Shown piece after piece: positions 15,821 through 22,974 of a DNA stretch of 41,144 nucleotides. The notes below the pieces were generated by a model. It was given only the letters and a program-made list of their open reading frames with translations, searched no databases and had not been told where the DNA came from. How positions within the stretch are numbered: the stretch's first letter is position 1; the number at the start of each line of letters is the position of its first letter. This DNA is from JBFWNZ01 sp050250795 (GTDB lineage: Bacteria > Pseudomonadota > Alphaproteobacteria > UBA8366). The stretch spans positions 1-41,144 of the forward strand of contig JBFWNZ010000001.1 of NCBI GenBank assembly GCA_050250795.1, given 5' to 3'. The translations under genes were made by a program, and so were the position numbers.

Positions 15821-16737
15821 CATTTTGGGCTCGGCCCGCCCGCCCCGACGATCCGCAAGCCGTGCTTTTCCTCGCGGGCCCGGAACAGATGCGCGATGAG
15901 GTCGCCGCCATGACCCATGGCGACGGCCTCCGCATAGACCGCATGCACGGCATCGTTCAGCGCAATCCGGGTTCCCACCGACTCCGCGAGGTCGCGCGCC
16001 AGCGCGGCATCCTTCATCGCGTTCGCGATCTCGAACTGATAGCCGTCCAGCCGCCCCTCGGTCACGGCCGGCATCAGCCGCTGCATGATGACGTTGCAGG
16101 CCGAACCGGCCAGCAGGACGCGCGCCAGCTTGTCCAGATCGACCCCGGCGGCGGCGGCCGTCGTCATCGTCTGCGTGACCAGGCAGGACATGCCCATGGT
16201 GATGAAGTTGTTGGCGATCTTCGCCGAATGGCCGGCGCCGCACGGCCCGAAATGCTCCACCGTCTCGGAATAGCAGTCGAGGATCGGCCGCAACCGCCCG
16301 AAGGCCGCATCCGACCCGCCGACGAGGCTGAGCAGCCGTCCCGCCTCGGAATCCTTGGGCCCGCGCGTGACCGGGGCGTCGGCCATCTCGATCCCGCGTT
16401 CCGCCAGCGCCGCGGCCAGCCGCCGGGTGGAGGCCGGATCGCTGGTCGAGCAATCGACGACCAGCAGGCCGGGCCGCGCCGCCTCGGCGACGCCGCCGGG
16501 ACCGAGCAGGACCGCTTCCACCTGCGGGCTGGCGGTCACGCACAGCATCACCACATCCGACCGTTCCGCGAGCGCGCGCGGCGTCGGCGCCTCGGCCGCC
16601 CCCTGCGCGACGAGGTCCTCCACCGGTGCCCGGTTGCGGTGCGCCATCACCGTCAGCGGCCATCCCTTGCGCAGGATGTTCTTGGCCATGCCATGGCCCA
16701 TCAGGCCCACGCCGATGAAGCCCACCCGCTCGGTCAT
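15820..16737 (-). CDS. NAD(P)-dependent oxidoreductase, 3-hydroxyisobutyrate dehydrogenase family
   Basis: 305 residues. The N-terminal Rossmann motif VGFIGVGLMGHGMAKN, the substrate segment VDCSTSDPASTRRLA and VTRGPKDSEAGRLLSLVGG are diagnostic. The catalytic Lys is in GPCGAGHSAKIANNF. Family members oxidise beta-hydroxyacids (3-hydroxyisobutyrate, tartronate semialdehyde, 2-hydroxymethylglutarate); the dinucleotide preference and substrate are not clear. It is transcribed divergently from the secreted Cys-rich protein gene and ends in the shared terminator. Confidence 0.9.
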   Translation of the reverse strand: MTERVGFIGVGLMGHGMAKNILRKGWPLTVMAHRNRAPVEDLVAQGAAEAPTPRALAERSDVVMLCVTASPQVEAVLLGPGGVAEAARPGLLVVDCSTSDPASTRRLAAALAERGIEMADAPVTRGPKDSEAGRLLSLVGGSDAAFGRLRPILDCYSETVEHFGPCGAGHSAKIANNFITMGMSCLVTQTMTTAAAAGVDLDKLARVLLAGSACNVIMQRLMPAVTEGRLDGYQFEIANAMKDAALARDLAESVGTRIALNDAVHAVYAEAVAMGHGGDLIAHLFRAREEKHGLRIVGAGGPSPK

Positions 16738-16793
16738 GCTCGTGCTCCCCGTGCTGTTGCGCTAGGCTGGGCCACCCCGACCGGAGAACTGCC

Positions 16794-17138
16794 CTGCGCC
16801 TCGCGATCCTCGCCGCCGCCATCCTCTGCCTGTTGCCGGGCGCGGTCTTCGCCCATGACGGTCCGCTGGACCGGATGGGCTGTCACGCCGATGCGGTCGC
16901 CCGCAACTACCACTGCCATGTCGGCCCGCTCGCCGGCCGCAGCTTCGCCGGCCGGGAGGATGCCTTGCAGGCGCTGCGGCGTCAGCAGGCCGCCGATCCC
17001 GGCCGGACGGTGGGCGAGACGCCGCGCGGCTGCTGCATGATCTGCCGCGAGGGCAAGCCCTGCGGCGACATCTGCATACCGGCCGACCAGGTCTGCCGCC
17101 GGCCGGCCGGTTGCGCCTGCAATGCGCTGGGGCGTTAG
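16794..17138 (+). CDS. Secreted Cys-rich YHYH-like protein with a CTG start
   Basis: 114 residues if translated from CTG at 16794. This gives a classic Sec signal peptide (MRLAILAAAILCLLPGAVFA, cleaved before HDG). The mature part has NYHCHVG, close to the YHYH motif, and a Cys-rich C-terminal segment (GCCMICREGKPCGDICIP, then PAGCAC) reminiscent of proteins with a GKxCGDxCI pattern. No ATG, GTG or TTG in frame would include the signal peptide. GGAGA at 16783-16787 sits at the right distance before the CTG. An internal TTG at 16833 would lose it. Function unknown. Its stop overlaps that of the convergent SDR gene by four bases. Confidence 0.7.
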   Translation: MRLAILAAAILCLLPGAVFAHDGPLDRMGCHADAVARNYHCHVGPLAGRSFAGREDALQALRRQQAADPGRTVGETPRGCCMICREGKPCGDICIPADQVCRRPAGCACNALGR

Positions 17139-17920
17139 GACTTCACCGACCAGGCGCCGTCGATCGGCAGGGTCGCCCCGTTGATCTCGCTCGCCCCGTC
17201 CGAGCACAGGAAGGTCACGAAGGACGCCACCTGCTCCGGCTTGACGAAGCGCCGCGAGGGCTGGCGGATCGCCATCAGATTGTACTCGGCCTCCTCGAAG
17301 GTCTGGCCGGTCTTCTCCATATGCGCATTGACCACGCGCATGCTGTGCGTGCCCAGAATCCAGCCGGGGCAGACCGCGTTGCAGGTGACGCCGCTCTCCG
17401 CCACCTCCAGCGCGATGCCCTTGGTCAGGCCCAGCATGGCCGCCTTGGTCGTCACGTAGTCGATGCGGTTCGGCACCGCCAGCAGGGCATAGATGGACGA
17501 GATGTTGATGATCCGGCCCCAGTTGCGCTCAAGCATCTTCGGCATCGCCTCGCGCGCTGCGTAGAAGGCGGCCGAGAGGTTGACGCGCAAGGCGCGCTCC
17601 CAGGCGTCGTCGGGGAAGTTCTGGAACTTGTCCGAATGGCGGACCCCGGCATTGTTGACCACGATGTCGAGCGATCCCAGCGCGGTCTCGGTCTCCGCCA
17701 CCATCTTCTTGATCGCGGCCGGATCGTTCAAATCGGCGATCCGATAGTCCACCTTGACACCGTAATCCGCGATCATCCGGTCGCGCTGCTTCTCGATCTT
17801 TTCGGGATCGCGGAAGCCGTTGAGCATGACGTTGGCGCCGGCCTCGGCCAGCGCATTGGCGATGGCGATGCCGAGGCTGCCGGACGAGCCGGTGACGAGC
17901 GCGCCTTTTCCCTTAAGCAT
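17135..17920 (-). CDS. SDR oxidoreductase, 3-hydroxybutyrate dehydrogenase-like
   Basis: 261-residue classical short-chain dehydrogenase. GALVTGSSGSLGIAIA binds the cofactor, NNAGVRHSDKF is the NNAG motif, and the catalytic Ser-Tyr-Lys come from NISSIYALLAV and DYVTTKAAM (YxxxK). The overall pattern, including VCPGWILG and ending INGATLPIDGAW, resembles D-3-hydroxybutyrate dehydrogenase, which interconverts 3-hydroxybutyrate and acetoacetate with NAD. The exact substrate is inferred. GGGAGG precedes the ATG. It lies downstream of the dehalogenase-like gene. Confidence 0.85.
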   Translation of the reverse strand: MLKGKGALVTGSSGSLGIAIANALAEAGANVMLNGFRDPEKIEKQRDRMIADYGVKVDYRIADLNDPAAIKKMVAETETALGSLDIVVNNAGVRHSDKFQNFPDDAWERALRVNLSAAFYAAREAMPKMLERNWGRIINISSIYALLAVPNRIDYVTTKAAMLGLTKGIALEVAESGVTCNAVCPGWILGTHSMRVVNAHMEKTGQTFEEAEYNLMAIRQPSRRFVKPEQVASFVTFLCSDGASEINGATLPIDGAWSVKS

Positions 17921-17980
17921 TCTTGTACCTCCCTGGATTGTCCCCGATTGCGGCCCGGTCGGCCGCGCGGATGCGGTACC

Positions 17981-18868
17981 TTAGCCCTTGAAGAAGCGCA
18001 TGAACCAGCCGAAGAGTTCGTCCGGCGCATGTTCGGGAACGTAGTGGCCGCAAGCGATGGGACCGCCCGTCACCTCGCCGGCGATCCGGTCGCGCCAGAT
18101 GTCGAGAACGTCCTTGTAGACCTTGCCGGTATGGCTGTCGGCGCCCCAGACGACCAGGGTCGGGCATTTCACCTTGTTGCCGGCCTTGTAATCCGCCTCG
18201 TCCAGCTCGAAGTCGATGGTCGCGCAGGCGCGATAGTCCTCGCAGCTCGCATGGATCGTCTTCCAGTTGAAGCAGCGGACGTATTCGGCGAAGGCTTCCT
18301 TGGTGAAGGGGGCGAGGCCGATGCCCTTCTTGCCCAGCTTCTTCTCCATGTACCACTCGGCCGGAACCGCGGCCATCATCCGCTCGGGGAAGTCGTAGGG
18401 CTGGATCATGAAGACCCAGTGCCACGAGTTCGTCGCCCAGTTCTTCGAGGTATGGGTCCAGACGTGATAGCTGGGCAGGATATCGACGAAGGCCGCGCGC
18501 TGGATTCGCTCCGGATGGTCCAGGGACATGCGGTGCGCAGTGCGCGCGCCGCGGTCGTGGCCCGCGACCATGAAGGTCTTGTAGCCCAGCGCCTCCATCA
18601 CATCGACCTGGTCCTGCGCCATGGCGCGGAAGGAATAGGGTGCATGCCGCTCGTCGGTCGGCGGCGCCGAGCTGTCGCCATAGCCGCGCAGATCGGCGGC
18701 CACGACATGGAAATGCTCGGCCAGCCGGTTGGCGATCTTGTGCCAGGACACATGGCTCAGCGGGTTGCCGTGCAGCAGCAGCAGCGGCGGGCCGCTGCCG
18801 CCGTGCTTCAGGCGGATGCGCGCACCGCCGCTGGTTTCGATATCGGTCTGGGTAAACCCTTCGAACAT
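17981..18868 (-). CDS. Alpha/beta hydrolase, fluoroacetate (haloacetate) dehalogenase-like
   Basis: 295 residues. LLLLHGNPLSHVSWHK gives the oxyanion region. GHDRGARTAHRMSLDHPERI carries an Asp nucleophile and two Arg as in haloacetate dehalogenases. NSWHWVFMIQP carries the His-Trp of the halide pocket, SCEDYRA supplies the pocket Tyr, and CGHYVPEHAPDEL supplies the catalytic His. The set matches what I remember of the fluoroacetate dehalogenase site, so hydrolysis of a haloacid to a hydroxyacid is the best prediction; an epoxide hydrolase or esterase role is less likely. Strong GGGAGG before the ATG. Confidence 0.82.
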   Translation of the reverse strand: MFEGFTQTDIETSGGARIRLKHGGSGPPLLLLHGNPLSHVSWHKIANRLAEHFHVVAADLRGYGDSSAPPTDERHAPYSFRAMAQDQVDVMEALGYKTFMVAGHDRGARTAHRMSLDHPERIQRAAFVDILPSYHVWTHTSKNWATNSWHWVFMIQPYDFPERMMAAVPAEWYMEKKLGKKGIGLAPFTKEAFAEYVRCFNWKTIHASCEDYRACATIDFELDEADYKAGNKVKCPTLVVWGADSHTGKVYKDVLDIWRDRIAGEVTGGPIACGHYVPEHAPDELFGWFMRFFKG

Positions 18869-18955
18869 GCCGTCTTCCTCCCTCGGCGCCGTTGGCGCGC
18901 CTGCGGGAGGGAGACTAGCACTCGAAATTGCGTCGCGATATCGCTTCGCAACCGC

Positions 18956-20323
18956 TCAACCGGCCAGGGCGACCAGCCGCATCAGCTCGCCGACCGCACC
19001 GGCTTCCGGCAGCTCGCGGCACAGCCGCACCGCCCGCTCCGCCCCCTTCTCGCCCAGCAGGCCGGCGGCGTTGGAGCGGAACTTGTCCTCCAGCTCCGGC
19101 ACGCTCAACGGGTTCTGCGGGTCGCCCTTGGGGAACATCCAGGTCGTCTGGTGTTTCGTGCCGTCCTTCAACGTGATCGTGACGCGGGCCGGGAAATTCT
19201 TCGGGTACAGCGTGTTCAACTCGTCGTCGGCCAGGACCTCGGTCTTGGCCAGCACGCCGCGGACCGCCGGGTCCTCCACCCTGTCGGGGCGGAACTGCGC
19301 CTGTCCCAGCGTCCGGTCCACCGCCGCCACCGCCATGCAGAAGGGCACGCTGATCCGGGCCGCCATCGAGCCATGCGGATCGTAGTTGGAGAAATGCGTG
19401 GTGACGGTGCGATAGGTCTCCAGCGTCAGCTTGGCGATGTCCGCCGGCTTCACGTCGTGCCGGTTGACCAGTTCCAGCGTGGCGCCGATGGGCGCATGGC
19501 TCGCCAGGATCGACGGATAGTATTTGAACCCGTTCTCCAGGATCTCCCATTTGGTGCCCAGGCCGGCGGCCAGCACCTCCGGCCGCGGCGCCTCGGTGAA
19601 GGCGGCGAGATAGCCCTTGTTCCGCTCCAGGATGGCGGGCGGCGCGGTGCCGCCGATGGCGGCCAGCTCGGCGCCCATGATGCCGTTCATCGCCGACTTG
19701 CCGGGATGCACGCTCTTGGTCATGTCGCCGGATTCGAAGAAGGCGTTGAGGCCGGCGGCCTGGGTGCCGGCAAAGCCCAGCGCCATCTCCGTGCGGTCCG
19801 CATCGAGGCCCAGCGCACGGGCCGCGGTGGCGCCGGCGCCGAAGGTGCAGTTGGTGGCGGTGGAGTGCCACTTCTCGTAATGGCTCGGCATCACCGCCAT
19901 GCCGACCCGCGACGCGACCTCGTAGCCCGCGACCACCGAGGCGAGCATCTCGCGCCCCGAAAGCCGCCGCGCCTCGGCCATCGCCAGCGCCGCCGGGATC
20001 ACGACAGACGAGATATGCGCCAGCGCGCCCTTATGCGTGTCGTCGTTGTCGGCGGCGTTCGACAGCACGCCGTTGGCGAAGGCCGCCAGCGGCGCGCGCG
20101 AGGCCAGCCCCCTCGCCCCCACGACATGCGCCTCGCCCTTGGCACCGAAGGACGCGACATACTCGCTGGCGACCCGGGTCTTCTCGCTGTCGACCTCCCA
20201 GGCGGCCAGGCAGCAGCCGAGATCGTCCAGCACCAGGTTGCAGGCCTGCTCGACGGCAGCCTGCGGCAAATCCTCGAAACGCAGGCCCGAGACGAACTCG
20301 GCAAGGCGGCGTGTCTCATGCAT
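18956..20323 (-). CDS. MmgE/PrpD family protein, copy 1
   Basis: 455 residues, related to 2-methylcitrate dehydratase (PrpD) and cis-aconitate decarboxylase-type proteins. Family landmarks are the N-terminal FVSGLRFEDLPQAAVEQACN, the NAADNDDTHKGALAH segment, HSTATNCTFGAGATAARALG and GFAGTQAAGLNAFFESGDM. The ATG at 20323 follows GGAGGA; the open frame extends to 20449 without support. The substrate is undefined, since the family acts on diverse dicarboxylic and tricarboxylic acids. It is the first gene of a minus-strand series with the dehalogenase-like hydrolase and the SDR. A paralogue lies at 29773-31149. Confidence 0.88.
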   Translation of the reverse strand: MHETRRLAEFVSGLRFEDLPQAAVEQACNLVLDDLGCCLAAWEVDSEKTRVASEYVASFGAKGEAHVVGARGLASRAPLAAFANGVLSNAADNDDTHKGALAHISSVVIPAALAMAEARRLSGREMLASVVAGYEVASRVGMAVMPSHYEKWHSTATNCTFGAGATAARALGLDADRTEMALGFAGTQAAGLNAFFESGDMTKSVHPGKSAMNGIMGAELAAIGGTAPPAILERNKGYLAAFTEAPRPEVLAAGLGTKWEILENGFKYYPSILASHAPIGATLELVNRHDVKPADIAKLTLETYRTVTTHFSNYDPHGSMAARISVPFCMAVAAVDRTLGQAQFRPDRVEDPAVRGVLAKTEVLADDELNTLYPKNFPARVTITLKDGTKHQTTWMFPKGDPQNPLSVPELEDKFRSNAAGLLGEKGAERAVRLCRELPEAGAVGELMRLVALAG

Positions 20324-20397
20324 GGGGCGATCCTCCGGTTGCGACGGCCTTTGCGGCCTTTCCGCCATTAACGCACAGGCCCCGGCCACCCGCCACC

Positions 20398-20419
20398 CGG
20401 CCGCCAAGGATGGCGGCCG
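20398..20419. repeat. Inverted repeat at the left edge of the A-B island
   Basis: A perfect eight-base-pair inverted repeat CGGCCGCC/GGCGGCCG with an AAGGAT loop sits between the divergent MmgE/PrpD gene and the A-B module. It could be an RNA hairpin or an operator. It lies at the switch from GC-rich to AT-rich sequence. Confidence 0.45.
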
Positions 20420-20504
20420 CGCCGCGAACGCATGGCTCCGAGTCGACAATTAAAAATTGATCGATAAATTGCCATAATCTACTTTTAAGAAATGCTTCCG
20501 GCAC

Positions 20505-20532
20505 TTGAATTGCAGTATTTGTTCCCTATATG
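20505..20532 (+). promoter_or_regulatory. Candidate promoter of the A-B module
   Basis: TTGAAT (20505-20510) and TATATG (20527-20532) are separated by 16 bases in a patch of about 100 bases that is far more AT-rich than the surroundings (roughly 20446-20546). The predicted start of transcription would be about 20 bases before the ATG at 20560, which has AGGA at a suitable distance. Confidence 0.5.
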
Positions 20533-20559
20533 TTCACGGCCACTTCCAGGAAAACCGCC

Positions 20560-21078
20560 ATGCCCGACACGATCCCACCGCGGCAACCCGGCTTCCGCGG
20601 CTATCTAGCCGAGCTGCGGGCCGATCCTGCCATCCCGTTCTGGCTGCGGGTTCTGTGCCTCCTGATGGCCGCCGCCATGCTGGTGGACGGCCTCATGCTG
20701 GTGGACTTTGCCGTCTTCCTCCGCCCGAGCCTGTCGCCCTGCCCAGGTTACTACCTGCCTTATTTCCTGCTGCCTAAGGGGCTGTCATGGGGCGTGATGA
20801 CGGCGAGCTACCTGTCGATTGCCTGTCTGCCTCCAACCCTTCGCTGGCGCCGCCCGATTATCCTTCTGGCCTGCCTCGCCGGCTGTTTCACGTTGCCTGC
20901 AATGCTTTTTTCCGAGATTTCTTTTTTCCTCACCCTGCTCTTCGATGTCTGGGACCCTCTTCCCAAAAGCTGCGATCTCCTTTTCAGAAGCCCTGCCCTC
21001 CTGCCCGTCGGTTCCATCGCACTGGTTCTGCTGCTCTTGTATTTCCAGGTCATTTTCCTGGTGGAGCGGAAACCATGA
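20560..21078 (+). CDS. Membrane protein A, copy 1, N-terminal half (split gene)
   Basis: 172 residues, not recognised as any named family. A cytoplasmic-looking basic N-terminus (FRGYLAELRADPAIPFWLR) is followed by four hydrophobic segments. The loop between segments 2 and 3 carries the basic PPTLRWRRP, so it should be inside. The two outer loops each hold one Cys (SPCPGYYL and KSCDLLF). The ATG at 20560 aligns with the start of copy 2 (22975) and has AGGA upstream; an ATG at 20530 is possible. The protein ends at ERKP with a TGA that overlaps the ATG of the next frame. In copy 2 the same sequence continues without a stop. Confidence 0.75.
   Translation: MPDTIPPRQPGFRGYLAELRADPAIPFWLRVLCLLMAAAMLVDGLMLVDFAVFLRPSLSPCPGYYLPYFLLPKGLSWGVMTASYLSIACLPPTLRWRRPIILLACLAGCFTLPAMLFSEISFFLTLLFDVWDPLPKSCDLLFRSPALLPVGSIALVLLLLYFQVIFLVERKP
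20593..20885 (+). repeat. Near-identical DNA repeat, A copy 1
   Basis: This 293-base stretch matches 23011-23303 with 11 mismatches by my count and no gap (96 percent). Sequence beyond it within gene A is clearly more diverged, so identity is concentrated at the 5' end of the gene. Confidence 0.9.
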
Positions 21079-21686
21079 CTGCGCGTTGGTTGCCGTTTGG
21101 CAAGTTCCGTCCGCTGATCCGAACCCTCGCAGTCAAGATCGGGGTGAAAGTAGACCGGGTCATAACCGCCCTTTCGGACACCCCGTTCGTCAGGGTTTCG
21201 GCCAGGACCGTGTCAGCACTTCTCGGCTTCGTGATCCTCGCGCAGTCGGTCAACCTCCTGCTTACGGATATGGAGCCGCTGCGGCAGATTTATACAAATT
21301 CCGTCGATCACTGCCGCGATCAAAACCTCTCGGATTTCAGAATTTTACAGGTTGCATTCTGCATCGTCTTTCCTGTCGGATATTTCGTCCTGGCATTCTA
21401 TCCAACGAACCGACCAGAATGGCGCGCCGTCACCTGGTTTTCCACAGAAATCGGCCTTCTGTCTGCACCGGCTGCGTCCGTCGTGGATCTATTAATTCGT
21501 CTCAATTTAGACTGGCTTCTTATACGCGGAAACTGCGACCTACGACCGATATACGAATCCATCGCCCTCACGGTAAACCCGATCTTCTTTTTCTGCGTCC
21601 TGCTGATCCTGTCTATCCTGCTCTGGCACAGCAGGCGAGCGGATCGCAGAAGCCAGAAACAACATCAAGGATACAAAAATGGCTGA
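21075..21686 (+). CDS. Membrane protein A, copy 1, C-terminal half (split gene)
   Basis: 203 residues, homologous to the second half of the fused protein at 22975-24102. It also has about four hydrophobic segments, a basic inner loop YPTNRPEWRAVTW between the second and third, and one Cys in each presumed outer loop (DHCRDQN, GNCDLRP), so it mirrors the first half. The ATG forms an ATGA overlap with the preceding stop. The frame is -1 relative to the first half. Either it is translated by coupling as a separate subunit, or the copy is frameshifted. It overlaps the start of B by eight bases. Confidence 0.65.
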   Translation: MTARWLPFGKFRPLIRTLAVKIGVKVDRVITALSDTPFVRVSARTVSALLGFVILAQSVNLLLTDMEPLRQIYTNSVDHCRDQNLSDFRILQVAFCIVFPVGYFVLAFYPTNRPEWRAVTWFSTEIGLLSAPAASVVDLLIRLNLDWLLIRGNCDLRPIYESIALTVNPIFFFCVLLILSILLWHSRRADRRSQKQHQGYKNG

Positions 21687-22914
21687 TAAAAATTCAAATA
21701 TACCGGCTCCATCTGGAATCTTCGATATCCACGATGCTGCCGCGGCCGAAGCCGTCGCCTCACAACTTCCAGGTCGAGAAAATGGCCCTGCCGACGCCTA
21801 TCGTCACCTTCTCGGAGCTGCCGAGTTATCCCGCCAATATAAAGAAAGAACGGCAAGATTCATTCTCGATGCGAATGAACTTTTCTTCTTTGAAAGCAAG
21901 GAAGCAAAGGAGATGGATTACCACAACAACGCCATCGGCATCGAGATCGGCAAGACGGCGAAGAACTGGGACGAAGTGATTGCCATGAGCCGGGCTGCTA
22001 TCGACGCCGCCGGTATCGACGGCAAGGGAGACCGGCCCGACGCTGTGCGCTGGTTGCCGCCGGACCAGTGGCGAAAAAACCCGAAATACGAGCACGATCC
22101 GAAGCGGGAAATGCCGACGGAAGAGACCAACTGGTACACCAACCCCAACCGCCCCGACGGGATCGATTGGATCGGCGGCTATGTTCCGAATCCTTTGCCT
22201 AGGAAGCGGCTACCGGATATTCCGACCGATATGGCGCGTTCTCGGCGAGAAACGGTGCCGCTCGCGGCAATGACCGAGGCCGAGATGCGCCGCGCGATGA
22301 AAAGCGATGCCTATTGGACCGCAGGCCATCCCGAGCATCGCGCCGCGCAGCAGGCCGTCCGGGCATGGCACGACAACCGCTACGGCACCGCGCCGTCACC
22401 TCTCGACGCCGCCGGCCGGATGCGTCCGGTACCGGCCGCAGCACCGCATATCGCCCGGACCAGCGCGCGTGCCGATGCGTCGGCGCTCGCCTTGCCCCGG
22501 CGCATGGCGGCGGCTCAGCCCCCTGCGCCGGGTGGCCTGTTTACAAATGATGACATCCAGCAAAAGGCGACGCCGGACCAGGAGAACGCGCAGGCGTTGG
22601 ACCTGCTTTTGCGCTTCGCCCGGGACGCTCTGCGGAGCGGGGATGCCAGCGGCCTTCCCGACGCGGTGGACCGCGGCCTCGGCGGCCTGTTTCCCGCCAC
22701 CCCGCCCGGCCGGCCCGCGCCTTGGCGCCAGGCGGTGCAGGACACGATCAACGACCTCGCGGGCAGCGGCCGGCACGCAACGGCGGATGCCGAGCCCCTG
22801 CGCGACGACGGCGAGATCGGGCCCAGGACCGTCGCAGCCTTCGGCCGCACGCTGACCGGCGCCGGCCCAGACCGCTTCGTCCGGCGCCTCGCCCAGAATC
22901 TCGGATTTGCCTGA
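21679..22914 (+). CDS. Protein B, copy 1: YRH/HNN-domain protein with C-terminal extension
   Basis: 411 residues, soluble, no signal peptide. Residues about 1-175 match B copy 2 and contain GPADAYRHLLGAAELSRQ, a DANE segment and KEMDYHNNAIGIEIG, then RWLPPDQWRKNP and NWYTNP. The H, E, D-x-H-N-N arrangement recalls the domain I remember as DUF6973; this is unverified. Residues 175-411 are unique to this copy: a SDAYWTAGHPEHRAAQQAV segment, a Pro/Ala-rich linker, and a C-terminal DDGEIGPRTVAAFGRTL region resembling peptidoglycan-binding modules. It overlaps A by eight bases; AAGGA lies upstream of the ATG. Function unknown. Confidence 0.75.
   Translation: MADKNSNIPAPSGIFDIHDAAAAEAVASQLPGRENGPADAYRHLLGAAELSRQYKERTARFILDANELFFFESKEAKEMDYHNNAIGIEIGKTAKNWDEVIAMSRAAIDAAGIDGKGDRPDAVRWLPPDQWRKNPKYEHDPKREMPTEETNWYTNPNRPDGIDWIGGYVPNPLPRKRLPDIPTDMARSRRETVPLAAMTEAEMRRAMKSDAYWTAGHPEHRAAQQAVRAWHDNRYGTAPSPLDAAGRMRPVPAAAPHIARTSARADASALALPRRMAAAQPPAPGGLFTNDDIQQKATPDQENAQALDLLLRFARDALRSGDASGLPDAVDRGLGGLFPATPPGRPAPWRQAVQDTINDLAGSGRHATADAEPLRDDGEIGPRTVAAFGRTLTGAGPDRFVRRLAQNLGFA
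22014..22146 (+). repeat. Near-identical DNA repeat, B copy 1
   Basis: This 133-base stretch matches 24427-24559 with two mismatches by my count. It codes the segment from the GKGDRPDAVRW region to NWYTNP in both B proteins. Confidence 0.9.
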
Positions 22915-22921
22915 ACCGTCG

Positions 22922-22944
22922 CCCTCCCGGCTCCGCCGGGAGGG
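22922..22944 (+). terminator. Strong hairpin between the two A-B modules
   Basis: A perfect ten-base-pair stem CCCTCCCGGC/GCCGGGAGGG with a TCC loop begins 8 bases after the stop of B copy 1. Only a short T-run follows (TTCCTCC), so it may terminate partially. It would make module 2 partly independent of the promoter of module 1. Confidence 0.65.
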
Positions 22945-22974
22945 TTCCTCCGTTCCGACCCACGGACCTGCATC

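Noticed and set aside
17111..20371. A 1086-codon open frame on the plus strand
   Set aside because: It lies antisense to three well-supported genes (SDR, dehalogenase-like, MmgE/PrpD) and has the Arg/His/Gly/Asp-rich composition of a GC-rich shadow frame.
21076..21078. The TGA in A copy 1 as a selenocysteine codon, given that selC is present
   Set aside because: Reading through TGA stays in a frame that meets another stop after about 12 codons and does not enter the frame of the second half, so Sec insertion cannot restore the fused protein.
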